Assembly: GCA_963921825.1 (NCBI GenBank)
Contig: OY997591.1
Span: 48,939,825-49,003,824, forward strand
Direction: 5' to 3'
DNA from: Erodium maritimum
Taxonomy: Eukaryota > Streptophyta > Magnoliopsida > Geraniales > Geraniaceae
Length of the DNA: 64,000 bases
Below the pieces are notes generated by a model. The model was not told where the DNA came from and did no database searches. It saw only the letters and a program-made list of their open reading frames with translations. A program made the position numbers and the translations under genes. Positions 9,696-22,048 of this stretch are shown in pieces. How positions within the stretch are numbered: position 1 is the stretch's first letter; each line of letters begins with the position of its first letter.

Positions 9696-12535
9696 TGTAA
9701 TAACCACTCCCGGTCAACGCCAGTCAAATTTGCGAAAAACAGGAAAATTTAAATTTTTTAGACAGACACTTAAATGAACCTAAATTTGACCACGAGGGTC
9801 ATACCGGACTTAAGCTGACCCCGTTATCGACCAAAGTGAGTTCCGGGGACTCAGGGAAACTTTCTAACCAATTTGGGAAATGTTGACTTTTCGTTGGAAA
9901 AGTCAACCGAGCGACGTTTTGGTCCGTTCGAGGTCCGTTTTGGATCCAAAAAGCTTATCCGTCGTCGCAGCGGTCGTAGTTGGGCCGTTTCCTTGTAACC
10001 CATGAAGTTTCGTAATTTCTTGGAAAAAGTGCCCGTTCGGGGCCCGAGACGTTCGAATTTCGCGAATCTGATTGGAAAATATCTAAGAGATATTTCCCAA
10101 AAAGGTGTGGGACCCACTTGCCACATGTCAAATATGTGGTGGTGTTAGGTATTTTTGAAACAAGACAAGGATGAGAGGACAAGGGGGGTTCAGCCATTAG
10201 TGTAAAAATGGGAGATTTTTGGAGAGAGAAAGAAGCTAGAAGGAAGAAAGAAAATGGGAGAAAAAAAGAAGGCTTGCTAGGGTTTTGTGACGTTTCTCGA
10301 TCATCAAACCATTGGATCGTCTCAAAGATAGGAGAATCAAGTTCACACCGTCATTCTCTACGGTGAGCATCTAACCGAATTTCGTTTTGTTAAGTTTGGA
10401 AGTTAGGGTTTGGTTTGAAACTAGTAGCTTGTGGTGGTGTTGAGGTGTGGGGCTCGTTGGAGACGTTTTGGAGCGAGATTGGGACGTTTTCCAGTGACCG
10501 GAGGCTCGGGGGAGCTCCGGCCACCGTGCACGGTGGCTGGCCGGAGCTAGGACCGGCCACCACCATGGTGGACCAGCCCCAAACCGGCGGCCAAAGGGGG
10601 TCGGGTGGGGCCCACATGCTCGGGTATTTGGGTTTCGTGTTCGGATGGTTTAGAACGTTCCCCAAGTAATTAATCCACACCCGGATCGAAATTTGGAATT
10701 AAATTGTGAAAGTTGTAATTGACGGGTTTAGAAACTTTAAACGCAAATTAAATGACTCGGAAGTCAGAAATTGATTCCGTCGAGTGCATAGGAACCCTTG
10801 AATTATTCTAAGACCGTAGAAACGAAAACGGGAATTTTCGGAGCCCCGGAAGTACGTTTTCAAAACCCAGGCAGATTCGCCATGTCGGGCGAATCAGGCT
10901 TTTCCGGGTCCATTATCGGCAATGTCGAGTAATCGGGAAGTTTGGGAGTGATCGACATTGTCGGGGTTACTTTTGGACGTCAAGTTTATTAAAATTCAGT
11001 TTATGCATGCAAGCTTAAAAGTATTTAAAATTGTGTTCTTGTTAGATCGTGCCGCAGACAGAGGAAAAGGAAAGCTAGGCGAGTGATCAGGATCACGCCA
11101 GAGCTTGATTGTGAGCTTTTGGAGAAAGCATACGAGGTAGGGAAAAGTAGCCGGATCTCGGCCCTGACTAGGGAAAGTTAACAGTAGAAATGCATGTGAC
11201 ACTTGGGTGTCGTGGGTTTAGTAAGTTTATCGAATATTAGGAGGGCAGACGACACCGGGTGGTGTCGTATGATACGGGAACGTATCGAACAATAGAAATG
11301 CATGTGACACTTAGTAGTGTCGTAGGAGCAGTGAACTTATCGATATTAGAATTACTGGAGGCATTCGGTTATGCCCGGATGTTGATTGTTTAATTTGTGT
11401 CTTAGGTGGCCATGAGAGCCCGTACTTTACTGTTTGTGTCTTGGGTGGCCATGAGAGCCCGTACTTTACTGTTTGTGTCTTGGGTGGCCATGAGAGCCCG
11501 TACTTTACTGTCTGTGTCTTGGGTGGCCTTGAGTGCCCGTAGGGTTGTTGAACCCGTGTTTTACCGTTGGTATCTTGGGTGGCCATGAGTGCCTGTGGGG
11601 TTGTTGAACCCGTGTTTTACCGTTGGTGTCTTGGGTGGCCACGAGTGCCCGTAGGGTTGTTGAGCCCGTGTCTTTACTGTTAGTGTGTCTTGGGTGGCCA
11701 TGAGTGTCTGTGAAGTGTTAGACCATTATTGTTGCTGTTTGTTGAACTTTGTTTGTGATTGTGATTGTGGTTACTTGAGGCTGGGGGCCCGCTTCATAAT
11801 AACGGGGGTCCTGTGATCGCACGCGTATGCATGTTCAGACGAGGTAGGGGGGCCGCTTGAGAGAAAAAGGGGTCCTGGCAACGCGTGCGTGGGGGTGACA
11901 GGTCAACAGCCTGATCCGAATTTGTGTCGGGAAAAGTGCGATAGGTCGACCGCCTGGCCTGACAGGGATCGGCAAACTGCGTGGGGACTGAGTAGCTGGA
12001 GTGTGATCCTTTGCGATCTTGTTTGGTGTGTGATCCTTTGTGATCTCGGGTGTCGTGTGGTTATCTTTTGTGTCTTTAGAGGAAGTCGTAATCGTTGTGT
12101 CGGGTCTACATTACGAGTTCGAGTGTTGAGTCGGTTGAGGAAAGTAGTAGTCGTGTGTCAGTCAGGTTACTTGAGTTTGGGGATAGTAGTCCCCGGTGTT
12201 TGGGTTGGTGTTGTTGTTACCGGCATGTTCTGCTAAGTATGTCGTAGTCAGTCTGTTATCCGTGGTGGTGAGCAAACGCTCACCCTTAGCTGCTTTTCCT
12301 ACAGGTACTGGTCGCGGGACATACTAGGTGAGCTTCCGAAGCTTGAAGAGCTAGAAGCGGGAGTCCGGGTTTACTTTTGAGTCTAGCGACGTATGCCTTG
12401 TATTTTGTCCGCTTGTTGGGACGTACTTTTGAGTTGTAAATAATCTTTTGTTTAAGTAAATGGTGGTTTTAAAGTGTTTTATTATTCTAAACGTTTGCGT
12501 TCCGGGTTCGGTTCTACTGAATTTGGGGCGTGACA
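9696..12535 (+). mobile_element. Solo gypsy LTR with perfect TSD
   Basis: It runs from TGTAATAACCACTCCC to GGGGCGTGACA, 2,840 bp, flanked on both sides by GAATA (9691-9695 and 12536-12540). The TSD and the absence of internal sequence indicate LTR-LTR recombination. It holds a GC-rich module at about 10490-10610 and internal tandem repeats at 11395-11720. No gene is present. Confidence 0.9.
11395..11720 (+). repeat. Minisatellite inside the solo LTR
   Basis: Units built on GTGTCTTGGGTGGCCATGAG recur. The first are about 39 bp (with AGCCCGTACTTTACTGTTT), then about 57 bp (with GGGTTGTTGAACCCGTG). Open frames through it, such as MRARTLLFVSWVA repeated, come from the repeat. The same motifs occur reversed at 31480-32130 and forward at 21060-21240. 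Confidence 0.8.
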
Positions 12536-12835
12536 GAATAACAACTCAAAAGGAAATCAACAGGGAGACACTTACTCACCAATAGGAACCAACTAAAGAA
12601 ACACACGAATACCGAAATATATAGATAATTAAAACACAAGGCTCCGATCCACACACCAACACACATACCGTACTGGAATATCCCTCGGCCTAGATATCTT
12701 CACGGAACTCACATCATCGGGGTGAAACAAGTCTTCCCGGAACACGTTGCATCAGGTTAAGACAACAATATATCATACCGGAATGTCCCTCGGCCTAGGT
12801 CTTCCCGGAACACATAGCATCGGGGTGAAAAAAGT

Positions 12836-13320
12836 CTTATATATATATATATAAAAGGTATGATATATATATATATATATATCAGGTGCTGACACGTGGC
12901 ACGCATAGTGAAAACCAGTAAAAACCACCCTTATTGTGAAAAAAGTCCTATATATATATATATATAAAAGGTAGCTATCCAGTAAAAACCACCCTTATTG
13001 TGCAAACTACGAACTCACCAGGTGCTGACACGTGGCACGCATAGTGCTGATAGTTTGCGCAACACGGTGCTAATAGTTTGGGACTATTAGCACTGTGCGC
13101 CCAAACTATTAGCACTCTGCGCGCCACGTGTCAGCCCCTGGTGAGTTCGTAGTTTGCACAATAAGGTGCGGTGTTTTATATATATATATTGTCCACGTGT
13201 CAGCATCTGGTGCGCTCTGCTGACATCACTTTGGGGGGATCATATGGCTCTCATGGGTTCGTAGTTTGCACAATAAGGGGGGGGGGGTTTGTACCTGATA
13301 CCAATCCTATATATATATAT
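12836..13320. mobile_element. Nested (TA)n-bounded MITE-like copies (family I)
   Basis: Several (TA)n tracts surround sequence with the family I hallmarks: TTATTGTGCAAACTACGAAC, its reverse complement GTTCGTAGTTTGCACAATAA, and GCTGACACGTGGC. At least one copy is nested inside another (about 12970-13188 within the outer one). The outer copy ends with GATACCAATCC followed by (TA)n, in which the gypsy element at 13321 inserted. Confidence 0.6.
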
Positions 13321-14125
13321 TGTAATAACCACTTCCGGTCAACGCCAGTCAAACCTGCGAAAAACAGGAAAATTAAATTTTTTAAGACAGACACTTAATC
13401 TAACCTAATTTGACCCCGAGGGTCATACCGGACTTAAGTTGACCCCGTTATCGACCAAAATGAGTTATGGGGGACTCAGGGCAACTTTCTGATCAATTTG
13501 GGAAATGTTGACTTTTCGTTGGAAAAGTCAACCGAGCGACGTTTTGGTCCATTCGAGGACCGTTTTGGATCCTAAAAGCTTAGTCGTCGTCGCAACGGTC
13601 TTAGTTGAGCCGTTTCCTTGTAGCCCGCCAAGTTTCGTAATTTCTTGGGAAAAGTGCCCGTTCGGGGCCCGAAACGTCCGTTTTTCGCGAATCTGATTGG
13701 AAAATATCAAGTAGATATTTTCCAAAAAGGTGTGGGACCCACCTTGACACTTTTCCAAATTGTGGTGGTGTTAGTTTTGGGGGGAAACTAGAGGGAAGAG
13801 AGGGGTGGCCGACCACTTGTGTAAAAAGGAAAAAAAAGAAGGAAAAATGAGTTAGTTTTGAAAAAGAAGAGAGTATTAGAGAGAGAAGGAGAAGAAGAGA
13901 GAAAAGAGAGAGAAGTTAGGGTTTGTGGCACTATTCACGTCATCAACCATTGGGTCGTCTCAAGGCAAGGAGCAAACTTCTTCCCCTCGTCTTCCTCGTT
14001 GGTAAGACCTAAACCGATCGTCGTTTTGTTAACTTTTGAAACTTAGGGTTTTGTGTAAAACTATGAGTTAGGGTTGTAGTGAGTTTTGGGGTTTGTTGGA
14101 GACGTTTTAGAGGTGTTTGGAGGGT
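13321..14125 (+). repeat. 5' LTR of gypsy element 1, truncated
   Basis: It matches the 3' LTR (19348 onward) closely up to GTTAGAGGTGTTTG near 20147, then departs. The remaining ~1.9 kb of LTR, its GCGTGACA end and the primer-binding site are absent. Sequence continues through a GC-rich repeat (14126-14240) into leader sequence ahead of gag. Confidence 0.8.
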
Positions 14126-14240
14126 TTGGTATGCGGCCCGGCAGGGTTTGGTCGCCGGCACGGTATGTGGCCCGGCAGGGCTCGGTTGCCGGCCCGGAAT
14201 GCGGCACGGCCCGGGTTGTGTACCGGCCTGGTCCAGTGAG
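14126..14240 (+). repeat. GC-rich imperfect tandem repeat, ~34-bp unit
   Basis: Three adjoining units share the pattern GTATGCGGCCCGGCAGGG then TCGCCGGCACG. It occupies the place where other LTRs of this family carry a different GC-rich module, at the junction between truncated LTR and leader. Confidence 0.7.
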
Positions 14241-14505
14241 TCGTTTTCAAACTTTTGATGGTCGTGCTTCGGTTGTGGTTCGGTTTGTCGTCGCGTGTTT
14301 GGTGCATGTCGGTACGGTCTCTTTGAGGTTTCGCTTACATATTATTATATTTAAAGTATTAATAGCGTGAGCGGTGTGACGTGTTAGTGTTAAGCACACT
14401 AGAGTAAGCGTAGATCGGGTGAACGTTAGTGTATTTAAACTTGTGGTTTTTATTTGAGTTCGCAAAATGAACGTTTGCGTGTATCTGTGCAGAGGATACA
14501 GACTT

Positions 14506-15967
14506 ATGGCTCGCGGTAGACGCGGACGAGCAGCGGGAACACGGGGTCGGGCGCCCACGCGAGGCCGGCGGGGACGGTCAGCGGGGACACCAGGGAGGGT
14601 GCCAACCGTTGAGCCCGTCGACTACGCGGAGGCGTAGGGCACTCCTGTCGGAGAAGACAGGAGAAGCGACGCGGGGCCGTCTACAGGCACCCCCTAGTGT
14701 TCCGCCGGTCGCGGACCCTCCAGTTATGACTGCCCTGGATGAGCTGACCAGGACAGTCCAGAGTTTGGTGGCGGTCATCGCCAGCCGAGAGTCGGCTTCA
14801 CCAGCACCAGAGGCAGCCGCGGTCCCGGTGAGGGCCGTTCAGACAGAGGATTATACATCCCGAGCACTACTAGACTTCCTGAAGCTCGGGATACCTACAT
14901 TTGTCGGGGAGCTGAACCCCGACCGAGCCGAGAGGTGGCCAGAGCAGGTCACGCGAGACATGGATACATCAGGTATCGAAGATGGCCGTCGCATGGTGTC
15001 CTTCGCGGCCCATCAACTGAGAGACAACGCCTACCACTGGTGGGGGCGTGTGAAGGACATGGTCGGATACGACTACTGCATCTTCCAGGAGGTGGTTCTG
15101 GCACAGTACTTTCCCGAGTCGGCTCGGCTAGAGCGACATCGGCACTTTTTAGACCTGGAGCAAGGGGGTTGACAGTGGCGGAATACGAGGCCAGATTCAC
15201 GGCCTTGACCAGATTCGCGTCGGAGATGGTGACTACCGAGCATAACCGTTGCCTGCGGTTCCAGGGGGACTGAGACCGGTGATTCGGGACAAGGTCCTCG
15301 CCTTGAGACTGCGGAAGTATACAGATCTCGTGGACACCGCAGCGACGGTGGAGCAGGGGATCCGGGATGCGGCTAGGACCCGCGAGGTTCGACAGCGGCC
15401 GACCAGTTTTACAGGGCCGTCAGAGTCACGAGACCCGAGGAGGCAGAGGACCACGGGGTTCTTCCGACCACCACCTCATCAGGGTGGATCGAGACAGTTG
15501 GGGTTAGTAGCATCAGTAGGGCCAGTCGCCTCAGAGAGGGGGCCGACATGCTATCTCTGCAGGGAGACTGGCCACTTTCAGCGAGGGTGCAGAGCGAGAG
15601 GAGGGAACACGGCACCACCATCGACCAGCCGGACAGGCCAGAGCTCGGGGTCGAGAGCCGACGAGGCCAGCTGTTTCCGGTGCGGCCGGATGGGACACGC
15701 TATGGCATGGTGCCGCGAGCAGTTACATCAGCGCAGCGACCGCAGCAGTCGCGGACAGTACAGTCGCCCAGGGGTCGCCCTCGACAGAGTCAACAGCCAA
15801 GGTCGTCACAGCCGTCTGCGAGCGCACCGATTCCGAGACAGCAGCAGAGTCACGGGTATTCAGCAGCCAGTGCGCCGGGTCAGAGGCAGCAGGCCTCGCA
15901 GGGGAGAGTGTATGTAGTCACCGACTCCAGAGCCCCAGAATCTAGCACGTACCGCGAGACCATCTAG
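14506..15967 (+). pseudogene. Gag of gypsy element 1, broken
   Basis: The ATG at 14506 opens an Arg-rich start that stops at 14635. Another frame continues from about 14609 with a retrotransposon Gag core (TFVGELNPDRAERW, HQLRDNAYHWW). A frameshift near 15170 leads to YEARFTALTRF and then, after another shift, to two CCHC zinc knuckles, CYLCRETGHFQRGC (about 15550) and CFRCGRMGHAMAWC (about 15675). The knuckles bind the element's RNA in intact relatives. A last frameshift precedes [12 protein letters not shown] and the stop at 15965. At least three frameshifts or stops are present. Confidence 0.8.
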
Positions 15968-18900
15968 GGTACGTGTTTATTGTATCATTTATGGGCGTTA
16001 TTCTTATTTGATACAGGGGCGTCGCACTCTTTTATTTCGTCGGGTTGTGCTGAGAGGTTGGGGTTGAGCTTAGAGCCGGTAAGTCCACCCCTATGCCTGG
16101 ACACCCCAGTTGGGGGTGGTGTATCGTTGACTAGGGTGTGTCGTGCCTGCGAGATTAGAGTCGCAGTCTGTCCTTGCCCTGGTTATCTTCTCGTGTTGGG
16201 GATTACGACCTTTGATGTGATCTTGGGAATGGATTGGCTGTCGAGGTACCGAGCCAATATCGATTGCTACAGGCGACGAGTGACAGTGTCAGTGGGTGGT
16301 ACGAAGGTGACGTGTGTGCTGGGGAGTAAGAGTGGGGTCCTCCTGTCGGCGTTGTCCGCAGAGGAGGAAGTACCGGCTGTGCAGAGCCGAGAGTTGCCGA
16401 GAGTGGTATGCGAGTTCCCCGAGGTCTTTCCTGAGGAGTTGAGCGGGTTACCACCGGTTCATGAGGTAGAGTTCGGGATTGACCTAGTGTCGGGGACAGC
16501 GGCGATATCGATGGCGCCTTACAGGTTTGCGCCGACAGAGTTGACGGAGCTGAAGCGTCAACTAGAAGAGCTTCAGCAGAAGGGGTTTATCCGTCCGAGT
16601 GTATCACCGTGGGGAGCACCAGCACTCTTCGTGAAGAAGAAGAGTGGAGAGCTATAGATGTGTATAGATTACCGGAAGCTGAACCGGGTTACGGTGAAGA
16701 ACCGATACCCAATGCCGAGGATCTATGATTTGTTCGACCAGTTGAGAGGGGCGACCTACTTCTCGAAGATCGATCTGCGATCTGGTAATTATCAGTTGCG
16801 AATCCGTGAGGGGGACGTCGCAAATACTGCATTTTGGACACGCTATGGGCACTACGAGTTCCTGGTGATGCCATTCGGACTGACGAACGCACCTGCAGCG
16901 TTCATGGACCTGATGAACAGCATCTTCCGGCCGTACCTAGATCAATTTGTGGTGGTGTTCGTGGACGACATCCTGATATATTCGCAGAACGAGGCGGTGC
17001 ATAAGTCACATCTGAGGGCTGTTCTGACTCTACTGCGCGAGCATCAGCTATATGCCAACCGGGAGAAGTGCGAGTTCTGGCTCTCTAAGGTGAAATTCCT
17101 CGGCCACATCGTGTCCCGTGACGGTATCCTGGTCGATCCGTCTAAGATCGACGCGGTCTCGAAGTGGGCACGGCCCACGAGTGTCTTTGAGATCCGCAGC
17201 TTTCTGGGGTTGGCAGACTACTATCGGCGATTCGTACAGGATTTTGCGTGACTAGCCGCGCCGATGAATCTGTTGACGCGAAAGGGAACCGGATTTGTGT
17301 GGACGGAGGACTGTGAACGGGCATTCACGGAGTTGAAGACTCGGCTGACTACCGCTCCAGTATTAGTGGTGCCCGAGCGAGGGGTCGGTTATGATGTCTA
17401 CTGTGATGCGTCTGGAGAGGGACTGGGCTGCGTACTGATGTAGTTGGGCAGGGTTGTGGCTTATGGCTCCAGACAGTTGAAGACGCACGAGCGCAACTAC
17501 CCTACCTACGACTTGGAGTTAGCATCAGTCGTGTTTGCGCTAAAGAGCTGGCGATATTATCTGTACGGCGAGGGGTTTCAGGTGTTCTCGGATCACAAGA
17601 GCCTCAAGTACATATTTTCCCAGCGAGACCTGAACATGCGTCAGCGACGGTGGATGGAACTACTCGAGGAGTACGACTTCGAGCTACACTACCATCCGGG
17701 CAAGGCGAACGTGGTCGCCGACGCCTTGAGTAGGAAGTCGGTTCCGAGCCTTGCCAGCATATCAGCCCGAGAGTGGGACATGATGGGGGAGCTGAGCACG
17801 TTCGGGCTTGAGCTAGAGGAGATTACGGGCGGCGTGGCCATGTGCTCATTGGTGGCTCAGCCCTCACTGCTTGCCCAAGTGTTGGAGGTGCAGTCGGAGG
17901 ACGTCGAGGCGTCAGAGATCCGCGAGAGAGTCGTCAGGGGTGACGAGGTGGTGGGCTGGGAGGATAGTACTTATTGGGGGTTGCGGTACCGCGGGGGGCT
18001 GTTCGTGCCGGTTAACTGTAGAGACGCCGTGTTACGAGAGGCACATCATTCGCGTCTTACAGTGCACCCGGGGGGCACCAAGATGTACCGTGACCTCAGA
18101 CAGCACTTTTGGTGGCGCGGGATGAGGAAAGCAGTCGCAGAGTTTGTGTCGAGATGCCTCGTCTGTCAGCAGGTGAAGGCCGAGCATCAGCGTCCAACGG
18201 GATTGTTACAGCCACTACCGATCGCTCAGTGGAAGTGGGAGCACATTACTATGGACTTCGTGTGTGGACTACCGAGATCGCCAAAGGGAAACGACGCCGT
18301 GTGGGTGATAGTCGACCGGTTGACCAAGTCGGCCAACTTCCTGGCTATGAGGATGACAGACCCGGTCGACAAGTTGAGCAACTTGTATGTTCAGGAGATA
18401 GTGCGTCTCCATGCGGTCCCGGTGTATAGTGTCTGACAGGGATCCCCGCTTCACGTCCAGGTTTTGGCCGAGTCTGCAGAAGGCATTGGGGACCGAGGTT
18501 CTACTCAGTACGGCACATCATCCCTAGACCGACGGTCAGTCCGAGCGCACTATCCAGATATTGGAGGACATACTACGGGCATGTGTTCTGGATTTCAGGG
18601 GATCTTGGGAGACCCACCTGCCGTTAGCCGAGTTCACCTACAACAACAGCTTCCAGGCCAGTATCGGGATGGCACCGTTCGAAGCGTTGTATGGGAGGTC
18701 GTGTCGATCGCCAGTGTGTTGGGCAGAGGTGGGGGACAAGAGTCTGCTGGGGCCAAATCTTATCAGAGAGACGACGGAGAAGGTCGCGCTGATACGCGAT
18801 CGGTTGAGGACCGCGCAGAGTCGGCATAAGAGTTATGCCGACAGGCGACGTCGACCTCTTGAGTTCGCAGTCGGGGATCACGTGTTCCTGAAGGTGAGCC

Positions 18901-19334
18901 CGAGGAAGGGGCTGGTGCGGTTCAGACGCAGCGGGGGCAAGTTGGCCCCGAGGTACATTGGCCCGTTCGAGATCTTGGGCAGAGTGGGAGCAGTGGCTTA
19001 TCGTCTGGCGTTGCCACCGCAGCTTGGGAGAGTCCATAACGTCTTCCACGTATCCCAGTTGCGGCAGTACAACGCGGACCCCTCCAACATCATTGAGTGG
19101 ACTGATATCGAGGTGGTTGACGATGTCTCCTATGAGGAGCAGCCGGTTCGGATCATGGACACACGGGAGCAGGTCCTACGGGGAGGCAAGATTATCCGCT
19201 TGGTACAAGTACAGTGGAAACATCACGGGGCGGAGTCGACGTGGGAACGCGAGGACGAGGTTCGCGCGAAGTATCCCGGCCTGTTCGATTCCCGAGGTAC
19301 GTCTGTTTTAAATTTCGTGGACGAAATTCCTTGA
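15968..19334 (+). pseudogene. Pol polyprotein of gypsy element 1, broken
   Basis: Domains in order: aspartic protease with an intact DTGA site (16010-16021); reverse transcriptase from about 16500 with FVDD at 16958-16969; RNase H around 17390-17740 (CDASGEG, then [11 protein letters not shown]); integrase from about 18000 with zinc-binding and core motifs (CLVCQQ, MDFV, RDPRF, SERTIQ); and a C-terminal chromodomain-like segment at about 19135-19290 ending with [15 protein letters not shown]. Breaks: stops near 16655, 17249 and 17442, and a frameshift near 18430 within the integrase core. The final frame ends at 19334, next to the polypurine tract. Confidence 0.85.
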
Positions 19335-19347
19335 AGGGGGGGTAGAC
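19334..19347 (+). promoter_or_regulatory. Polypurine tract of gypsy element 1
   Basis: AAGGGGGGGTAGAC directly precedes the 3' LTR start at 19348. In the family this is where plus-strand DNA synthesis is primed. Confidence 0.75.
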
Positions 19348-22034
19348 TGTAATAACCACTTCCGGTCAACGCTAGTCAAACTTGCGAAAAACAGGAAAAT
19401 TTAAAAATTTTAAGACAAACACTTAATCTAACCTAATTTGACCCCGAGGGCCATACCGGACTTAAGTTGACCCCGTTATCGACCAAAATGAGTTCTGGGG
19501 GACTCAGGGCAACTTTCTGATCAATTTGGGAAATGTTGACTTTTCGTTGGAAAAGTCAACCGAGCGATGTTTTGGTCCATTCGAGGACCGTTTTGGATCC
19601 AAAAAGCTTAGTCGTCGTCGCAACGGTCTTAGTTGAGCCGTTTCCTTGTAGCCCGTCAGGTTTCGTAATTTGTTGGGAAAAGTGCCCGTTCGGGGCCCGA
19701 AACGTCCGTTTTTCGCGAATCTGATTGGAAAATATCAAGTAGATATTTTCCGAAAAGGTGTGGGACCCACCTTGACACTTGTCCAAATTGTGGTGGTGTT
19801 AGTTTTGGGGGGAAACTAGAGGGAAGAGAGGGGTGGCCGGCCACTTGTGTAAAAAGGAAAAAAAAAAAGGAAAAATGAGTTAGTTTTGAAAAAGAAGAGA
19901 GTTTTAGAGAGAGAAGGAGAAGAAGAGAGAAAAGAGAGAGAAGTTAGGGTTTGTGGCACTATTCACGTCATCAACCATTGGATCGTCTCAAGGCAAGGAG
20001 CAAACTTCTTCCCCTCGTCTTCCTCGTTGGTAAGACCTAAACCGATCGTCGTTTTGTTAACTTTTGAAAGTTAGGGTTTTGTGTAAAACTATGAGTTAGG
20101 GTTGTAGTGAGTTTGGGGGTTTGTTGGAGATGTGTTAGAGGTGTTTGCACGTTTTCCGGCGACCGGGAGCTCGGGAGGAGCTCCGGCCACCATAGGGGGT
20201 GGCCGACCACCATAGGAGGTGGCTGGCCGGAGCTAGGGCCGGCCACCACCATGGTGGCCGAGCCCCATTGGAACCCTAGGGCCCACGGCCAAGTGGGCCG
20301 GGTGGGGCCCACGTACTCGGGTGCTCGGTTTTAGTGTTCGGGAGGTTTAAAACGTTCCCCGGACCATTTATCCATAACTGAATCGAAATTTGGAATTAAA
20401 TTAGAGAAGTTGTAATTAACGGGTTTTAGAAACTTTAAACGTTAATTAATTGAATCGGAAGTCGGAATTCGATTCCGTCAAGTGCTTTGTGGTCCTTGAA
20501 CTATCCTAAGACCGTAGAAACGAAAACGGGGGCTTTTGGAGCCCCGGAAGGCCTTTTACAAAACCCGGGCAGATTCGCCATGTCGGGCGAATCGGGCCTT
20601 TACGGGTCCTTTATCGACAATGTCGAGTAATTAGGAAGTTTGGGAGTGATCGACATTGTCGGGGTTACGTTTGGGCGTTAAGTTTATTGAATTTCGGTTT
20701 ATTCGTACTAGTTTAAAAGTGCCTCAAATTTGTGTTCTTTTAGATCGTGCTGCGGACCGAGGCAAAGGGAATCTCGGCGAGTGACTGGGAGCACATCGAG
20801 ACTTAGTGGAGCACTTTTGGAGTTTTACACGAGGTAGGGAAAAGTAGCCGGATCTCGGCCCTGATTAGGGAAAGTTAACAGTAGAATTGCATGTGACACC
20901 GGGGTGTCGTGGGTTGAGTAGGTTTATTTAAATATTAGAAAAGCTTGATACGGGAATGTAGCGTTATGAGAAAAGCATGTGACACTTAGTAGTGTCGTAG
21001 GAACAGAGAACTACGCGATATTAGAACTACTGGAGGCATATGACCATGCCCGGAGGTTGACTGCTTAAATTTATGTTTTGGGTGGCCATGAGAGCCCGTG
21101 TTATTTAAATTGGTGTCTTGGGTGGCCATGAGAGCCCGTATTTGATTGTTGGTGTTTTGGGGTGGTCGTGAGTGCCCGTGGGGTTGTTGAACCCGAGTCT
21201 TGACTGTTGAGGTGTCTTGAGTGGCCTTGAGTGCCCGTTTGTTGAACTTGCTTGTGTTTGTGGTTGTGTTTGCCCGAGGTTAATGACCCGACTGTGTGTC
21301 GGAGAGTGGTGTGGATTTTGGCAGGTTACGAGCATTCTTCGGCTGGCCTGACCAAACTCGAGTCTCGACAGGTTCTGAGCATTCTTTGGCTAGCCTGTTC
21401 CGTGTCCGGATCTTGAAAGGTTATGAGCATTCTTTGGCTAGCCTGATCCGTGACTGGGTCTCGGCAGGTTACGAGCATTCTTCGGCTGACCTGATCCGTG
21501 TGCGAGTCTCGGCGGGTTCTGAGCATTCTTTGGCTAGTCTGATCCGTGTTCGTGTCTTTGGAGGAGGTCATAAACGGTTGTGTCGGGTTTGCTTTGTGAG
21601 TCTGAGGTTGAGTCTGTTGTGGAAGGTAACGGGTCGTGGGTCAGTTGAGTACTTGAGTTGGGGACTGTAGTCCCGGTGTTGGGTTTGGTTTTGGTGTTAC
21701 TGGCTTTATCTATTAATTATGCCATAGTCAGTCTGTTATCTGTGGTGGTGAGCGAACGCTCAACCCTAGCTGCTTTTCCTACAGGTACTAATTGCCGGAC
21801 GGACTAGGTTAGCTCTTGAAGCTCGTGGAGCTAGGAGCGGAGTCTGGTCTTTTTTTTTTGAGTCTAGTGACGGATACTGTACCTTGTCCACTTGTTAGAA
21901 CGTTTGTATTGTAAATATTATTATTTTTTATAACTAAATGGAAATTTCAGAGTTTTATTCAAAACAGGTTTCAAGTGTTTTTGTTTTAAATGTCCGCGTC
22001 CCGAGTTCGGTTTACTGAAATTGGGGGCGTGACA
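19348..22034 (+). repeat. 3' LTR of gypsy element 1
   Basis: 2,687 bp, from TGTAATAACCACTTCC to GGGGGCGTGACA. It contains the GC-rich module (about 20150-20290), the GGTGGCCATGAGAGCCCGT repeats (21070-21240) and a 48-bp array (about 21310-21560; unit with GAGCATTCTTCGGCTGGCCTG). Open reading through the array (21296-21670) is a repeat artefact. Confidence 0.88.
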
Positions 22035-22048
22035 TATATATATATATA

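Larger units (their letters stand above)
8520..12835 (-). mobile_element. Reverse gypsy LTR fragment, split by two insertions
   Basis: The terminus TGTCACGCCCCAAATCC at 8520 is the reverse complement of the family's 3' LTR end (GGGGCGTGACA). The fragment consists of 8520-8753, 9502-9695 and 12536 to about 12835. The gaps are a copia-like element and a solo LTR. The last part (GTCTTCCCGGAACAC, TCCCTCGGCC) matches the reverse of LTR sequence near 30230-30420. It disappears into (TA)n elements near 12835 without a terminal TTACA end. Confidence 0.65.
13321..22034 (+). mobile_element. Ty3/gypsy chromovirus-like retrotransposon 1, degenerate
   Basis: Both LTRs begin TGTAATAACCACTTCCGGTC, and TATAT flanks the element at 13316-13320 and 22035-22039. 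Internal order is gag, protease, reverse transcriptase, RNase H, integrase and a chromodomain-like tail, which is the Ty3/gypsy order. Long LTRs and the chromodomain suggest a Tekay/Del-type chromovirus (inference). The 5' LTR is cut short and the primer-binding site is missing, so it cannot be an active copy. Confidence 0.9.

Noticed and set aside
11311..11588. Frames with repeated VAMRARTLLFVSW or YGLSWPPKTQTVK
   Set aside because: They arise from the LTR minisatellite and appear on both strands.
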